A stretch of 64,000 nucleotides of DNA from an uncultured Desulfovibrio sp. (GCA_910587035.1 CAJUMQ010000001.1:230113-294112); one strand, 5' to 3'. Positions 38,075-46,532 are shown, numbered from the stretch's first letter. Notes: generated by a model from the sequence alone, not told the origin. Numbers and translations are program-made.

Positions 38075-38740
38075 ATGTTGCCAGATCTTGCGCCAATTTT
38101 TAATCGTTACGAAGCCCTGCGAGCCGAAGCGGATGGAGTTTTTGAGCGCATCGCCCATAAATTCCCTGGCGATGTCACCTGTCATCAGGGTTGTAGCGAT
38201 TGCTGCCATGCGCTTTTTGACCTCTCCCTTGTGGAGGCCATGTATATAAATTCCGCATTTATCCAGGCCTTTGAATATGGGCCGCTGCGCTCGCAGATAC
38301 TGGAGAGGGCCTCCGAGACAGATCGCCGGCTCACCAGGGTGAAGAGGGAGATGTATCAGGCTGAGAAGGCCGGCGACACGCCTGCGCACATTATGACGAA
38401 AGCGGCTGGCGCCCGTGTGCGCTGCCCCCTTTTAAGCGATGGGAATACCTGCCTGCTCTACAATGCGCGCCCCATTATCTGCCGCCTGTACGGAATCCCC
38501 CTGGATATAGGCGGCAAGGGCCATGTCTGCGGCCTGTCCGGTTTTTCCAAAGGCGCAAACTATCCCACCGTACAGCTTGCCAGGATCCAGTCTCGGCTCG
38601 AGAATCTCAGCCGGGAGATAGCCGATGCCGCAGGCTCCCGCTTTGAGCTTGCGGATGTTTATGTGCCCCTGTCCATGGCGCTTTTGACAAAATATGACGA
38701 TGCATATCTCGGCATAGGGGCGGCCCGTGAAGAGGATTGA
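38075..38740 (+). CDS. YkgJ-family cysteine-cluster protein
   Basis: 221 residues. The Zn/Fe-chelating YkgJ domain is complete: TCHQGCSDCCHALFDLS near residue 35, then CPLLSDGNTCLLYNARPIICRLYG near residue 115. Family members bind a metal through these cysteines; their biochemical role is not established. It starts a three-gene operon with a hypothetical protein and a TPR protein, overlapping the next gene by 14 bases. A second YkgJ protein lies at 49494. Confidence 0.88.
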   Translation: MLPDLAPIFNRYEALRAEADGVFERIAHKFPGDVTCHQGCSDCCHALFDLSLVEAMYINSAFIQAFEYGPLRSQILERASETDRRLTRVKREMYQAEKAGDTPAHIMTKAAGARVRCPLLSDGNTCLLYNARPIICRLYGIPLDIGGKGHVCGLSGFSKGANYPTVQLARIQSRLENLSREIADAAGSRFELADVYVPLSMALLTKYDDAYLGIGAAREED

Positions 38741-39155
38741 CCTGCCACAGAATGCGCATCCGGACTGCGCCGGCTGCCATGCCAATACCATTTTTGCGGA
38801 AGAGCAACCCACCGCCCTCACCGCGGAACAGGCTGAGCTCAAAAGGCAAATCTATGAAAAGATGAATCCCAGGCGCCGCAAATTTGTGGACCGCATAGGC
38901 TATGACAAATGGGATCCATTTCAGGCGCCCAATGACCCGCTGGATATCCGCACAGACGTCACAAAACGCACAATCCAGGAATTATGCCGCGATTTCATGG
39001 CCCAGACCAATGGTAAGGCCAGAAGCGCGGAATGGCAGAAGGGGGCCATGGAATGCGCTCTCGGCATAATCCAGAAAAGCGAAAAATATCAAGGTATTTA
39101 TGACTTTTGCTCATGGTACCGCAACCTCTTGCGTAACGAGGGACACCTGTCGTGA
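38727..39155 (+). CDS. Hypothetical cytosolic protein of the YkgJ-TPR operon
   Basis: 142 residues starting at a GTG that overlaps the ykgJ-like gene. No signal peptide or membrane segment is visible. The N-terminus has DCAGCHANT, which looks like a haem-c CxxCH motif but is probably incidental in a cytosolic protein. The rest is charged and helical (MNPRRRKFVDRIGYDKWDPF near residue 46). Its stop overlaps the TPR gene start by 4 bases. No family was recognised; the position suggests a shared task with YkgJ and TPR partners. Confidence 0.75.
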   Translation: MKRIDLPQNAHPDCAGCHANTIFAEEQPTALTAEQAELKRQIYEKMNPRRRKFVDRIGYDKWDPFQAPNDPLDIRTDVTKRTIQELCRDFMAQTNGKARSAEWQKGAMECALGIIQKSEKYQGIYDFCSWYRNLLRNEGHLS

Positions 39156-39778
39156 AAGAACGCTATGAAGATATTGACGAATATATTGCCGATCTGAAAA
39201 AGGAGATCGATAAAAACGAAAAATGCGCCACCCACTACTACAATCTTGGGCTGGCCTTTTTGAGCAAAAGAGATTTTGTGGCCGCGGAGGAGGCCTTTTT
39301 GAATGCCGTGCGCAACTCCCCCCATCTGGCCGAGGCCTATGTGCAACTGGGTGGCATCTGCATGTCCCGTGGGGATATGGAAGGGTGCCTGCGCTACAAC
39401 CAGGAGGCCGCCAACTGCCGCCCGAAATACGCAATCCCCCAAAGCAACATCGCCTTTGTGCATTTGCAGAATGGCGATCCTGACAAGGCGCTTGCAGCCC
39501 TGGACAAGGCGCTTAAGTGGCAGCCAAACTTTATTCAGGCCCGCAATGCCCTGGCCACAGCCCTTTTTATGAAGGGAGATCTTGAGGGCAGCGAAAAAGC
39601 CGCCCGGAAACTTCTGGATGAGCAGCCGGAATTTGCCCCGGCCTGGAACAATCTGGCCCTGGCCCTGTTTGAGCAGGGCAGGCATGAGGAGGCCGTAAAG
39701 GCCTGCGACCGCGCTGTCGAGCTTGGCTTTGAGGTTGATCCAGGTTTTCTGGAGGAGCTGGCCCCTCATCGGGCCTAA
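39152..39778 (+). CDS. TPR-repeat protein
   Basis: 208 residues, GTG start in a GTGA overlap. At least four tetratricopeptide repeats span residues about 25-200 (for example THYYNLGLAFLSKRDFVAAE and AYVQLGGICMSRGDMEGCLR). No export signal is visible. TPRs are protein-protein scaffolds; the partners may be the two upstream products. An intrinsic terminator at 39884 ends the operon. Confidence 0.88.
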   Translation: MKERYEDIDEYIADLKKEIDKNEKCATHYYNLGLAFLSKRDFVAAEEAFLNAVRNSPHLAEAYVQLGGICMSRGDMEGCLRYNQEAANCRPKYAIPQSNIAFVHLQNGDPDKALAALDKALKWQPNFIQARNALATALFMKGDLEGSEKAARKLLDEQPEFAPAWNNLALALFEQGRHEEAVKACDRAVELGFEVDPGFLEELAPHRA

Positions 39779-39797
39779 AGCATTCATCAGTTGGAAC
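39779..39797 (+). repeat. 19-base repeat, copy 1
   Basis: AGCATTCATCAGTTGGAAC lies immediately after the TPR gene stop. An identical copy on the same strand is at 46995-47013, next to the flippase stop. GTTGGAACGC-CCTGT-GCGTTCAAC here can fold as a hairpin. Confidence 0.8.
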
Positions 39798-39883
39798 GCC
39801 CTGTGCGTTCAACCATGGGCTTTGCGCATATATAATTTTAAATAGACGCATGCTATAGATTTAGCAGTATTTTGTGGTTTTTG

Positions 39884-39915
39884 GGGCAGACAAACAGGGT
39901 CTGCCCTATTTTTTT
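39884..39915 (+). terminator. Intrinsic terminator of the YkgJ-TPR operon
   Basis: GGGCAGAC (39884-39891) pairs with GTCTGCCC (39899-39906), loop 7, followed by TATTTTTTT. Confidence 0.9.
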
Positions 39916-39941
39916 ACATTAAAATTACGATAAAATAATTA
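39913..39941 (+). promoter_or_regulatory. Sigma-70-type promoter for the NlpC lipoprotein gene
   Basis: TTTACA and TAATTA with a 17-base spacer. The -35 overlaps the T tract of the preceding terminator, and the predicted start lies about 20 bases before the ATG. Confidence 0.55.
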
Positions 39942-39966
39942 TGTAGAGAAACATCGTTAAAATAAA

Positions 39967-40488
39967 ATGGATAAAATTTTGTCCACATTCCACTGCCATA
40001 AAATATTATCCGCAATACGCTCCTCTCTCATTGCCCTATGCGCCGCATCCGCCCTTTCCGGCTGCGGCTTTCTGGGGTTTGCCCCAACGGAGCCAGACCC
40101 GGCGCCAAACCCGAATGCCCGCAAGGTGGTGTCCACAGCCTGCTCCCAGATTGGCAAAAAATACTGCCCCGGCGGCTCATCGCCTGGCAGAGGTTTTGAC
40201 TGCTCCGGTCTCATATGGTGGTCCTACCGACAAAACGGCCTGAATGTGCCGCGCATTACCACCGCCCAGGCCAAAATTGGCAAACCTGTTCACAAAAAAC
40301 ACATACGCGCAGGCGACATAGTTGTTTTTAAAACCGGCCAAAGCCCCCGCGGACTGCACACCGGCATATATGCCGGCAAGGGCTCCTTTGTTCACAGCCC
40401 GAGCCAGGGCAAGAAAGTATGTCTGGAAAAGCTTTCGCACCCCTACTGGAATGGCAGGCTGGTTGCCATACGCCGCATAGTCCGCTAA
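39967..40488 (+). CDS. NlpC/P60-family lipoprotein endopeptidase
   Basis: 173 residues. The signal peptide ends in the lipobox ALSGC (Cys about residue 33). The NlpC/P60 domain follows with the nucleophile in GFDCSGLIWWSY and the catalytic His in LHTGIYAGKGSFVHSP. Such enzymes cut the gamma-D-Glu-meso-DAP bond or related stem-peptide bonds in peptidoglycan at the outer or inner membrane. No clear Shine-Dalgarno precedes the ATG. Confidence 0.92.
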   Translation: MDKILSTFHCHKILSAIRSSLIALCAASALSGCGFLGFAPTEPDPAPNPNARKVVSTACSQIGKKYCPGGSSPGRGFDCSGLIWWSYRQNGLNVPRITTAQAKIGKPVHKKHIRAGDIVVFKTGQSPRGLHTGIYAGKGSFVHSPSQGKKVCLEKLSHPYWNGRLVAIRRIVR

Positions 40489-40605
40489 AGACCTCAGCGG
40501 CGCACGCGGTTTGACATGCGCTGCGATTGCCTTAAAATTCCTCTGGTATCGGGCGCCTGCGCACGATGCCAACCCTTCCCATTATTATAAAATCAGGTGA
40601 AATAA

Positions 40606-41397
40606 TTGAATAAAAGCTTTGATGATCTGCTTTCGCCAGGCATAGATATAGTGATGGAGGCCAGCGCCATCGTACGCGACAACTGGAACAGGCCTCATGA
40701 TATTACCCATAAGGGGGCCATAGATCTCGTTACGGAAACCGATGTGAAAGTACAGGCCTTTTTGCGCGAGGCCCTCTCAAAACTGCTGCCTGAAGCCAAT
40801 TTTATTGGCGAGGAAGAATGCTCGGCCAATGCAGACCCGGCAAAGGGGCTGTGCTGGATAGTGGACCCTGTGGACGGAACCACAAATTTTGTGCATCGCA
40901 TCCCCATGGTCGGCGTCTCCGTGGCTCTGTGCGACGATGGCCGCCCGGTGCTGGGCATAATTGACGCCCCCATGCTTACGGAATGCTTCTATGCTGTCAA
41001 AGGCGGGGGAGCCTGGCTCAATGGCCAGAGGGTGCAGGTTTCAGAAACGGCCTCTGTGCAAAATGCACTGGTGGCAACGGGCTTTCCCTACGATCCACTC
41101 CCGGATTTTGCGGGCATCATGCGCAGGCTAGCCAACATACTGCCAACCACCCAGGGCCTTAGGCGTCTGGGTGCGGCATCCCTTGATCTGGCCTATGTGG
41201 CATGCGGCAGGCTGGACGCTTTCTATGAGTGTGGCCTGAAACCCTGGGACATGGCCGCAGGATGGCTTATAGTCATGGAAGCTGGCGGCATGATTAGCGA
41301 TTTCAATGGCGCCCCGGTGAAGTTTGGAGCACCCCTCTGCGCAAGCAATGGGCGGGTGCATGAAGCCATCTTGAAGCTGCTCACTGCCGGGCAGTGA
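40606..41397 (+). CDS. suhB: Inositol monophosphatase family protein (SuhB)
   Basis: 263 residues with a TTG start preceded by AGGTGA. Metal-binding motifs of the FIG superfamily are complete: GEEECSAN, WIVDPVDGTTNFVHRIP and LKPWDMAAGWLIVMEAGG. SuhB-type proteins hydrolyse inositol 1-phosphate in vitro and in E. coli also act in rRNA antitermination. An ATG-initiated product would lose the N-terminal helix seen in the family, so TTG is preferred. Confidence 0.93.
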   Translation: MNKSFDDLLSPGIDIVMEASAIVRDNWNRPHDITHKGAIDLVTETDVKVQAFLREALSKLLPEANFIGEEECSANADPAKGLCWIVDPVDGTTNFVHRIPMVGVSVALCDDGRPVLGIIDAPMLTECFYAVKGGGAWLNGQRVQVSETASVQNALVATGFPYDPLPDFAGIMRRLANILPTTQGLRRLGAASLDLAYVACGRLDAFYECGLKPWDMAAGWLIVMEAGGMISDFNGAPVKFGAPLCASNGRVHEAILKLLTAGQ

Positions 41398-41468
41398 TAC
41401 TTGCGGCAATTAGATTTTAAACACTGCGTGTTTCAGCCATACGCGCAGGCGCCTTGAAACAGGCAATT

Positions 41469-41945
41469 TCATTGTCCAACTGCTCCAGACAAAAGTGGGG
41501 AAATGGCATATCCAAGACTCAGCAGTGATTTCAGCTCGATATCGTCCACCAGAATGGCATTATCATATGTGGCTGCAACGCGGCTGGCTACCGCTGGTGG
41601 AATGACTGCTTCAAAAATGTATGTAAAGGCGCCCGTATTTGCCATAAGCGGCCTTGCAAGACCCAGCCTGCGCAGCGCTCCTGCGGCCAGAGCCCAGTCT
41701 TCATGCAGCAGTCTGCGGCAAAAGTCTTCACTGGCCATGCCTGCCGGCAAAATGCCTCTGGATGCAAAGTCAAGCGCGCCAGCATCATTGCGAAGAACCA
41801 GATGGCCGGCGCTGTCCCTCAAAATCACCGCCACAGCCCGATGTGGAAGATTTTGGGCCAATATCTCCCTTGCCGGCATCAGACAAAGGGGATGATTTTG
41901 ACTATCCACCACCTCATGGAGATTTGACAGGTCTTCAACTGGCAT
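41469..41945 (-). CDS. Nudix-superfamily protein with degenerate Nudix box
   Basis: 158 residues. The pattern EVVDSQNHPLCLMPAREI followed by LPHRAVAVILRDSAGHLVLR is typical of the IPP-isomerase-like/YfcD group of Nudix proteins. The Nudix box is imperfect: GILPAGMASEDFCRRLLHED lacks the full REUxEE metal-binding triad, so catalysis is doubtful. The ATG at 41945 overlaps the divergent rimI ATG at 41944 by two bases (CATG), so one of the two starts may be elsewhere. Confidence 0.78.
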   Translation of the reverse strand: MPVEDLSNLHEVVDSQNHPLCLMPAREILAQNLPHRAVAVILRDSAGHLVLRNDAGALDFASRGILPAGMASEDFCRRLLHEDWALAAGALRRLGLARPLMANTGAFTYIFEAVIPPAVASRVAATYDNAILVDDIELKSLLSLGYAISPLLSGAVGQ

Positions 41946-42423
41946 GACAAACCACAAAGAAAATGCGGGGCGCCCGGGATGCGGGACTGCGCCCTATGTG
42001 AAAAAACTGGAAAAGCAGGACGCAATGGCCATGCATGCCCTGGAGCAGGCCTGTTTTTCCACCCCATGGAGTCTTGCCCAATGCAGGGCGGCACTGCATA
42101 ATCCAGCATTCATGGCATTTGGCATCTGGCGGAGCCGGACATTGCTCGCCTATATTTCCGCCTATCACATTAATGGCGAACTGGAAATACTAAATCTGGG
42201 TGTAATGCCAGCGGAGAGGCGCAGAGGGCTGGCGCAAATCCTGTTGCATGGGCTATTGCAAGCAGGCAATAAAATGGGTATGCAAAAAACAGTGCTTGAA
42301 GTGCGGGAAAGCAATTTTGCCGCCATTGCCCTGTACCATAAATTTGGTTTCAGACCTGCGGGCATGAGGCCCCGCTATTATCCCGATAATGGCGAAAACG
42401 CGCTGATATTTGAGCGCGTTTAG
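41944..42423 (+). CDS. rimI: RimI-like ribosomal-protein alanine N-acetyltransferase
   Basis: 159 residues. The GNAT domain begins at about residue 18 (YVKKLEKQDAMAMHALEQAC) and contains FSTPWSLAQC, LNLGVMPAERRRGLAQILL (acetyl-CoA loop RRRGLA) and ALYHKFGFRPAGMRPRYY, which together are typical of RimI, the acetylase of ribosomal protein S18. The N-terminal 17 residues are unusual and the start is uncertain; GTG at 41998 is an alternative. It overlaps head-to-head with the Nudix-like gene. tpiA follows after 24 bases. Confidence 0.85.
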   Translation: MTNHKENAGRPGCGTAPYVKKLEKQDAMAMHALEQACFSTPWSLAQCRAALHNPAFMAFGIWRSRTLLAYISAYHINGELEILNLGVMPAERRRGLAQILLHGLLQAGNKMGMQKTVLEVRESNFAAIALYHKFGFRPAGMRPRYYPDNGENALIFERV

Positions 42424-42447
42424 CTCAACTTAAGGAAAGGAAGAGCC

Positions 42448-43212
42448 ATGCAAAAAATTATTGCCGCCAACTGGAAAATGCATAAAACCCGCCCTGAAGC
42501 CGCGCAGTTTGCAGCCCAGATTGCCCAGGAGCTTGCCAAGGGCACCCCGGAGGGCAGGCTGGCCCTGATTTTCCCGCCATACACGGATATTGCCACCGTG
42601 GCTGACGCTTTTGCGGGGGTGACAAATCTGGCTGTTGGCGGTCAAAATTTCTACCCTGCCGAGAATGGAGCCTTTACAGGCGAGATCTCTCCAGCCATGC
42701 TTCGCGATGCCGGCGCTGTCTGGGCGCTTGTGGGTCATTCCGAAAGGCGTCATGTATTCGGCGAGAGCGACGAGCTGATCGCCCGCAAAACAGCCTTTGG
42801 CCTGGAGCAGGGTTTTAAAGTCATGCTTTGTGTTGGTGAAACCCTGGACGAGCGTGAATCCGGGCAACTGAAGGCGGTCCTTTCGCGCCAGCTTTCCACA
42901 GCCATAACCCCCCTCGATCCCAAGGATCGCGCCCGTCTCTCGGACAGGCTGGTCATTGCATATGAGCCGGTCTGGGCCATAGGCACAGGCAAGGTTGCCG
43001 GCCCCGATGAAATAGTCGAGGCACATGGCGTGGTGAGATCATTTTTGCGCGATCTGGTGGGCGGCAATGCCGATGAAATGCCGATTCTTTATGGCGGCAG
43101 CGTCAAGCCCGCCAATGCCTCAACCATTCTTGGCCTTGACAATGTGGATGGTCTTCTGGTAGGAGGCGCTTCTTTGGAGGCCGCGAGCTTTCTTGCTATT
43201 CTCCGCGCCTAG
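42448..43212 (+). CDS. tpiA: Triosephosphate isomerase
   Basis: 254 residues, normal. Catalytic residues appear in AANWKMHKT (Lys), GHSERRHVFGE (His) and YEPVWAIGTGK (Glu); YGGSVKPANA is the phosphate loop. AAGGAAAGGAAG precedes the ATG. It is followed by secG, a common pairing in many bacteria. Confidence 0.98.
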   Translation: MQKIIAANWKMHKTRPEAAQFAAQIAQELAKGTPEGRLALIFPPYTDIATVADAFAGVTNLAVGGQNFYPAENGAFTGEISPAMLRDAGAVWALVGHSERRHVFGESDELIARKTAFGLEQGFKVMLCVGETLDERESGQLKAVLSRQLSTAITPLDPKDRARLSDRLVIAYEPVWAIGTGKVAGPDEIVEAHGVVRSFLRDLVGGNADEMPILYGGSVKPANASTILGLDNVDGLLVGGASLEAASFLAILRA

Positions 43213-43256
43213 TCGCGGACGCCATGCCGCGCGGCCGGCATGGCCGGGAGGATTTT

Positions 43257-43715
43257 GTGCAGACCCTTATTCTTACATTGCATATCATTGTCTGCTTTCT
43301 GCTTGTCATTCTCATTTTGCTGCAGTCCGGCAAGGAAGGCATGGGCGTGATTTTTGGCGGAGGCAATTCATCGGTTTTTGGCAGCAGTGGCGCTGGCGGC
43401 ATCCTGGCGAAGCTGACAACACTGATGGCGATCATCTTTGTGATTACATCCCTGAGCTATACCTATGTCACAAGCTCCAGACCGGCAAGCGATTCCGCGG
43501 TTTTGAATGTAAGAATAGAAGAAGCGCCAGCCACCCAAAAGCAGGCTGAGGACCCAAAAACCGTCACGCCGGAAAAGACAACCCAGGCTGCCCCCGAGCC
43601 CGCAAAAGCAGCTCCTGAAGCCGCTCCTGCTCCCCAAGCCAAACCTGCTCCGGGTGACGCATCCACACCTGCGGCTGGCACGACTCCCTCTGACAAGCCC
43701 GCCGAAAACAAGTAA
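43257..43715 (+). CDS. secG: Preprotein translocase subunit SecG with long Pro/Ala tail
   Basis: 152 residues from a GTG start with GGGAGG upstream. Two membrane segments (about residues 1-22 and 50-75) flank the SecG signature LLQSGKEGMGVIFGGGNSS. The tail from residue 85 is about 68 residues of Ala, Pro, Lys and Glu, far longer than in E. coli SecG and probably disordered in the cytosol or periplasm. SecG aids SecYE-mediated export. Confidence 0.92.
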   Translation: MQTLILTLHIIVCFLLVILILLQSGKEGMGVIFGGGNSSVFGSSGAGGILAKLTTLMAIIFVITSLSYTYVTSSRPASDSAVLNVRIEEAPATQKQAEDPKTVTPEKTTQAAPEPAKAAPEAAPAPQAKPAPGDASTPAAGTTPSDKPAENK

Positions 43716-43729
43716 TTCATACAGACATA

Positions 43730-43761
43730 AAAAACGGACAGCCGCCGGCTGTCCGTTTTTT
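43730..43761. terminator. Bidirectional intrinsic terminator between secG and thiF
   Basis: AAAAACGGACAGCC-GCC-GGCTGTCCGTTTTTT gives a perfect stem flanked by A and T tracts, so it works on both strands. The minus-strand thiF stop codon (43760-43762) lies inside it. Confidence 0.93.
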
Positions 43762-44368
43762 ATACGCCTTGCCGCAATATCTGCTCCAGGGCGGCATCGG
43801 CCATGAGGGCGGCCGCCTGCATCACCCTTGGCGCCAGGGGCGGCGCAATTGCCGTGCTGGTCTGAAAATCCCCCACCACCACCAGTCGCCCCAGACGTTT
43901 TATGGACATGGGCTGTCCGCCGACACCGCACAGGCCCGATGCCGCAAAAACAAAAGCCCCGGCCAGAAGTGCCTTTTCAACAAAAATTCTTTTGGTTTGT
44001 GCATTGTCCAGTGCTTCAATCCAGATGGGGCACTCCTGCAGCACCTGGGCAAGATTCTCCTCATCCAGATGCAGTGGCAACAGATCGAGATTTATGGCGG
44101 GGTTTAGCTCACGCAGGCTTTCGCCCAGGGCTAGAACCTTTTTCTGACCAAGATGCCTGGGCCAGAAATGCTGGCGATTGAGGTTGGATGGCTCAACGGC
44201 ATCATCATCCACAAGCACCATGTTTTCAATGCCCGAGCGCGCCAGGAGCATGGCGCAGTTTGAGCCCAGCCCTCCGGCACCGGCTATGCCAACCCGCGTG
44301 GCGCAAAGCCTGGCCAGTTCAGCTGGGCTAAAATGGGCTCTCAAGCCTTCCCTGAGAGGATTAGACAC
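43760..44368 (-). CDS. thiF: ThiS adenylyltransferase ThiF (short, family-2 type)
   Basis: 202 residues from a GTG start that overlaps the thiH stop by 8 bases. The E1-like adenylation fold has GIAGAGGLGSNCAMLLARSG (nucleotide loop) and VLVDDDAVEPSNLNRQHF, ending with a short tail. It lacks the C-terminal domain and zinc cysteines of MoeB-like proteins, as in short ThiF proteins of anaerobes. It activates the C-terminal Gly-Gly of ThiS, encoded at the head of the operon. Confidence 0.9.
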   Translation of the reverse strand: MSNPLREGLRAHFSPAELARLCATRVGIAGAGGLGSNCAMLLARSGIENMVLVDDDAVEPSNLNRQHFWPRHLGQKKVLALGESLRELNPAINLDLLPLHLDEENLAQVLQECPIWIEALDNAQTKRIFVEKALLAGAFVFAASGLCGVGGQPMSIKRLGRLVVVGDFQTSTAIAPPLAPRVMQAAALMADAALEQILRQGV

Positions 44369-45506
44369 TGACCTTTTCAGTTTCCGGCTCCGGATCTTCC
44401 CAGTCCTTGATGACAGCCTGGTAGCCATTGGCTGCCAGATCGGCCACCATCTGCTCCAGACTGCGATGATCCGAAATCTCAAACTGCCCCGGATTATGCA
44501 GATCAGCGGTGGCCCTGCCGCCTACAGCCGTGGAAACGCCAGCCGAAACCCGTGTGACCCCCAGTGGCACTATATGATTGCGCATAAAGGCATTTTCCCG
44601 GCTGGAGCAGGTCAGGCCGGCCCTGGGCAGAAAACAGCGAAGAGCTGTGACATACTGGACAAAGTGTCTGTCATCCACACCGTGCGTAACCTCAAACTCG
44701 CCTTCATGGGGGCATATTCGCGGCACAGAGACGCTAATCTCTACCCCGGGAAAATTTCTTTGCAGCCACCAGGCATGCAGGCCGGTAAAGAATGCGTCCT
44801 TCTCAAACAGATCCAGCCCCAGCAAGGCACCTATGCCTATGGAACGCATGCCGGCTGCGGCAGCCCTTGCCGGAGCTTCCAGACGAAAGGCATAGTCATG
44901 CTTTGGCCCCACCGGGTGCAGCCATGCGTATAATTCCGGGTTATATGTCTCCTGAAACATGGTCATGGAATCCACGCCGGCATTTATAAGCATTTCATAT
45001 TCCGGCTGGGTGAGGGAATAGACTTCAATGCCGACAGAGGCAAAACGCGGCTTTATTCTCGCGGCCACGCTGGCGATGTAGGCTGGCGAGGAAATTTTTG
45101 GAGCATCGCCCGTAAGCAGAAGCACATGCTGAAAGCCTGCATCGGCAATGGCAAAGGCTTCCGCAGCGGCCTCATCAACAGACAGATGGCGCCGTTCCTG
45201 CTTGTTTTTGGCGTTGAAGCCGCAATAGCGGCATTGATTTGTGCAGATATCCGAAATATACAGCGGCGTAAAGATGCATACAGCGCGCCCAAAATGGGAG
45301 AGGGTAAGCTCATTTGCCACCTGCGCCATCTCCTCCAGCATATCGGTGGCCGCTGGCGAGAGCAGGGTCAAAAAATCCCGGGGACGCAGATTTCCCTGTC
45401 TGGCCCTGGCAAGAGTATCCAGGACATCATCTGGCCTGGACGCTGCAGCCTGGGCAACAAGATCCACATCCTGCCATTCCTTCAAAGTATCTATAAATTG
45501 CCGCAT
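44361..45506 (-). CDS. thiH: 2-iminoacetate synthase ThiH
   Basis: 381 residues. A radical SAM enzyme that cleaves tyrosine to dehydroglycine and p-cresol, the oxygen-independent source of the thiazole C2-N fragment. The cluster motif is CTNQCRYCGFN near residue 82. Length and the thiG-thiH-thiF order match anaerobic thiazole synthesis rather than the ThiO route. Confidence 0.95.
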   Translation of the reverse strand: MRQFIDTLKEWQDVDLVAQAAASRPDDVLDTLARARQGNLRPRDFLTLLSPAATDMLEEMAQVANELTLSHFGRAVCIFTPLYISDICTNQCRYCGFNAKNKQERRHLSVDEAAAEAFAIADAGFQHVLLLTGDAPKISSPAYIASVAARIKPRFASVGIEVYSLTQPEYEMLINAGVDSMTMFQETYNPELYAWLHPVGPKHDYAFRLEAPARAAAAGMRSIGIGALLGLDLFEKDAFFTGLHAWWLQRNFPGVEISVSVPRICPHEGEFEVTHGVDDRHFVQYVTALRCFLPRAGLTCSSRENAFMRNHIVPLGVTRVSAGVSTAVGGRATADLHNPGQFEISDHRSLEQMVADLAANGYQAVIKDWEDPEPETEKVSV

Positions 45507-45535
45507 TGCACCATACCCTGTAAATTCTGGTTGAG

Positions 45536-46306
45536 CTAACGCAAAAAGCCTGTAAGTGGTGATGAGGCGACCGCCCCGGCGCCGCGCTCGCGCACAGCAC
45601 CGCCGCCAGCCAGGAAAGCCTCGCGCCCGGCCATGACAGCCTGGCGGAATGCCCCGGCCATCTGCACCGGATTCCGGGAGGATGCAATGGCCGTGTTCAC
45701 AAGGCAGGCCGCCGCGCCCATTTCCATGGCTTCGCAGGCATGGGATGGCATGCCAAGGCCGGCATCGACAATTATCGGCAGATCCATTTCCGCAATGAGT
45801 ATGGCTATCATCTCTTTGGTCTGCAGTCCCCTGTTGGTGCCTATGGGCGCGCCCAGGGGCATAATGGCTGCCGCGCCGGCATCTGCGCAGGCCCTGGCCA
45901 CATAAAGATCCGGATTGATGTAGGGGAGCACTACAAAACCCTCTTTCACGAGGATCTCTGTGGCTTTGGCAGTCTCATAACCGTCGGGAAGGAGGTGCCT
46001 TGTGTCGGATATGACCTCTATCTTGACCCAGTTACCGCAACCGGCAGCCCGGGCCAGCCTGGCTAGACGTGCAGCCTCCCCGGCTGTTCTGGCCCCGGAT
46101 GTATTGGGCAGGATGCGCATATAGTCGGGAATGTGGCCGATTATGCCCTTTTGCCCTTTTTCAACCCGCCTCATTGCCACGGTGATGACTTCCGCGCCGC
46201 TGGCGGCCGCCACATCCGGAATGAGGGCATCCTCACCATATTTGCCAGTACCTATGAACAGGCGGCTTTTCAGCTCCACGCCGCCAATAACAAGCGAATC
46301 GGCCAT
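45536..46306 (-). CDS. thiG: Thiazole synthase ThiG
   Basis: 256 residues, normal. ThiG joins deoxyxylulose 5-phosphate, dehydroglycine and ThiS thiocarboxylate into the thiazole phosphate. Evidence: LFIGTGKYG near residue 17, the Schiff-base Lys region [18 protein letters not shown] and [29 protein letters not shown] precedes the ATG. Its deoxyxylulose substrate comes from Dxs, encoded at 3423. It lies 226 bases after thiS, a gap with two hairpins. Confidence 0.96.
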   Translation of the reverse strand: MADSLVIGGVELKSRLFIGTGKYGEDALIPDVAAASGAEVITVAMRRVEKGQKGIIGHIPDYMRILPNTSGARTAGEAARLARLARAAGCGNWVKIEVISDTRHLLPDGYETAKATEILVKEGFVVLPYINPDLYVARACADAGAAAIMPLGAPIGTNRGLQTKEMIAILIAEMDLPIIVDAGLGMPSHACEAMEMGAAACLVNTAIASSRNPVQMAGAFRQAVMAGREAFLAGGGAVRERGAGAVASSPLTGFLR

Positions 46307-46358
46307 ATCCCGTCCTCCGTGTCCGCGAAAATATGGAAAACATTCCTGCTTTACCGGT

Positions 46359-46446
46359 GGCAGAAATGCAGATCAAAAGCGACCGGGCATTTCTGCCCGC
46401 CTGATAGCCAGATTTATAACATATGCCGACTGAAAATGGGCATATG
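46359..46446. repeat. Two inverted repeats between thiS and thiG
   Basis: GGCAGAAATGC (46359-46369) pairs with GCATTTCTGCC (46387-46397), and CATATGCC (46420-46427) pairs with GGCATATG (46439-46446). They sit in the 226-base thiS-thiG gap, where co-transcription would be expected. Neither has a T tract. They may set the relative amounts of ThiS and the downstream enzymes. Confidence 0.6.
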
Positions 46447-46532
46447 ATAGCGCCAAATTACCCGGGGGCGGACCGCCTGTTCCTCTCCAGGAATAATTTC
46501 AAGGCGAACATGCCATACACAATATGCCGGCT

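Noticed and set aside
38727..39155. CxxCH (CAGCH) haem-c motif in the hypothetical protein
   Set aside because: Single motif near the N-terminus with no signal peptide, while cytochrome c needs export; the motif is probably chance.
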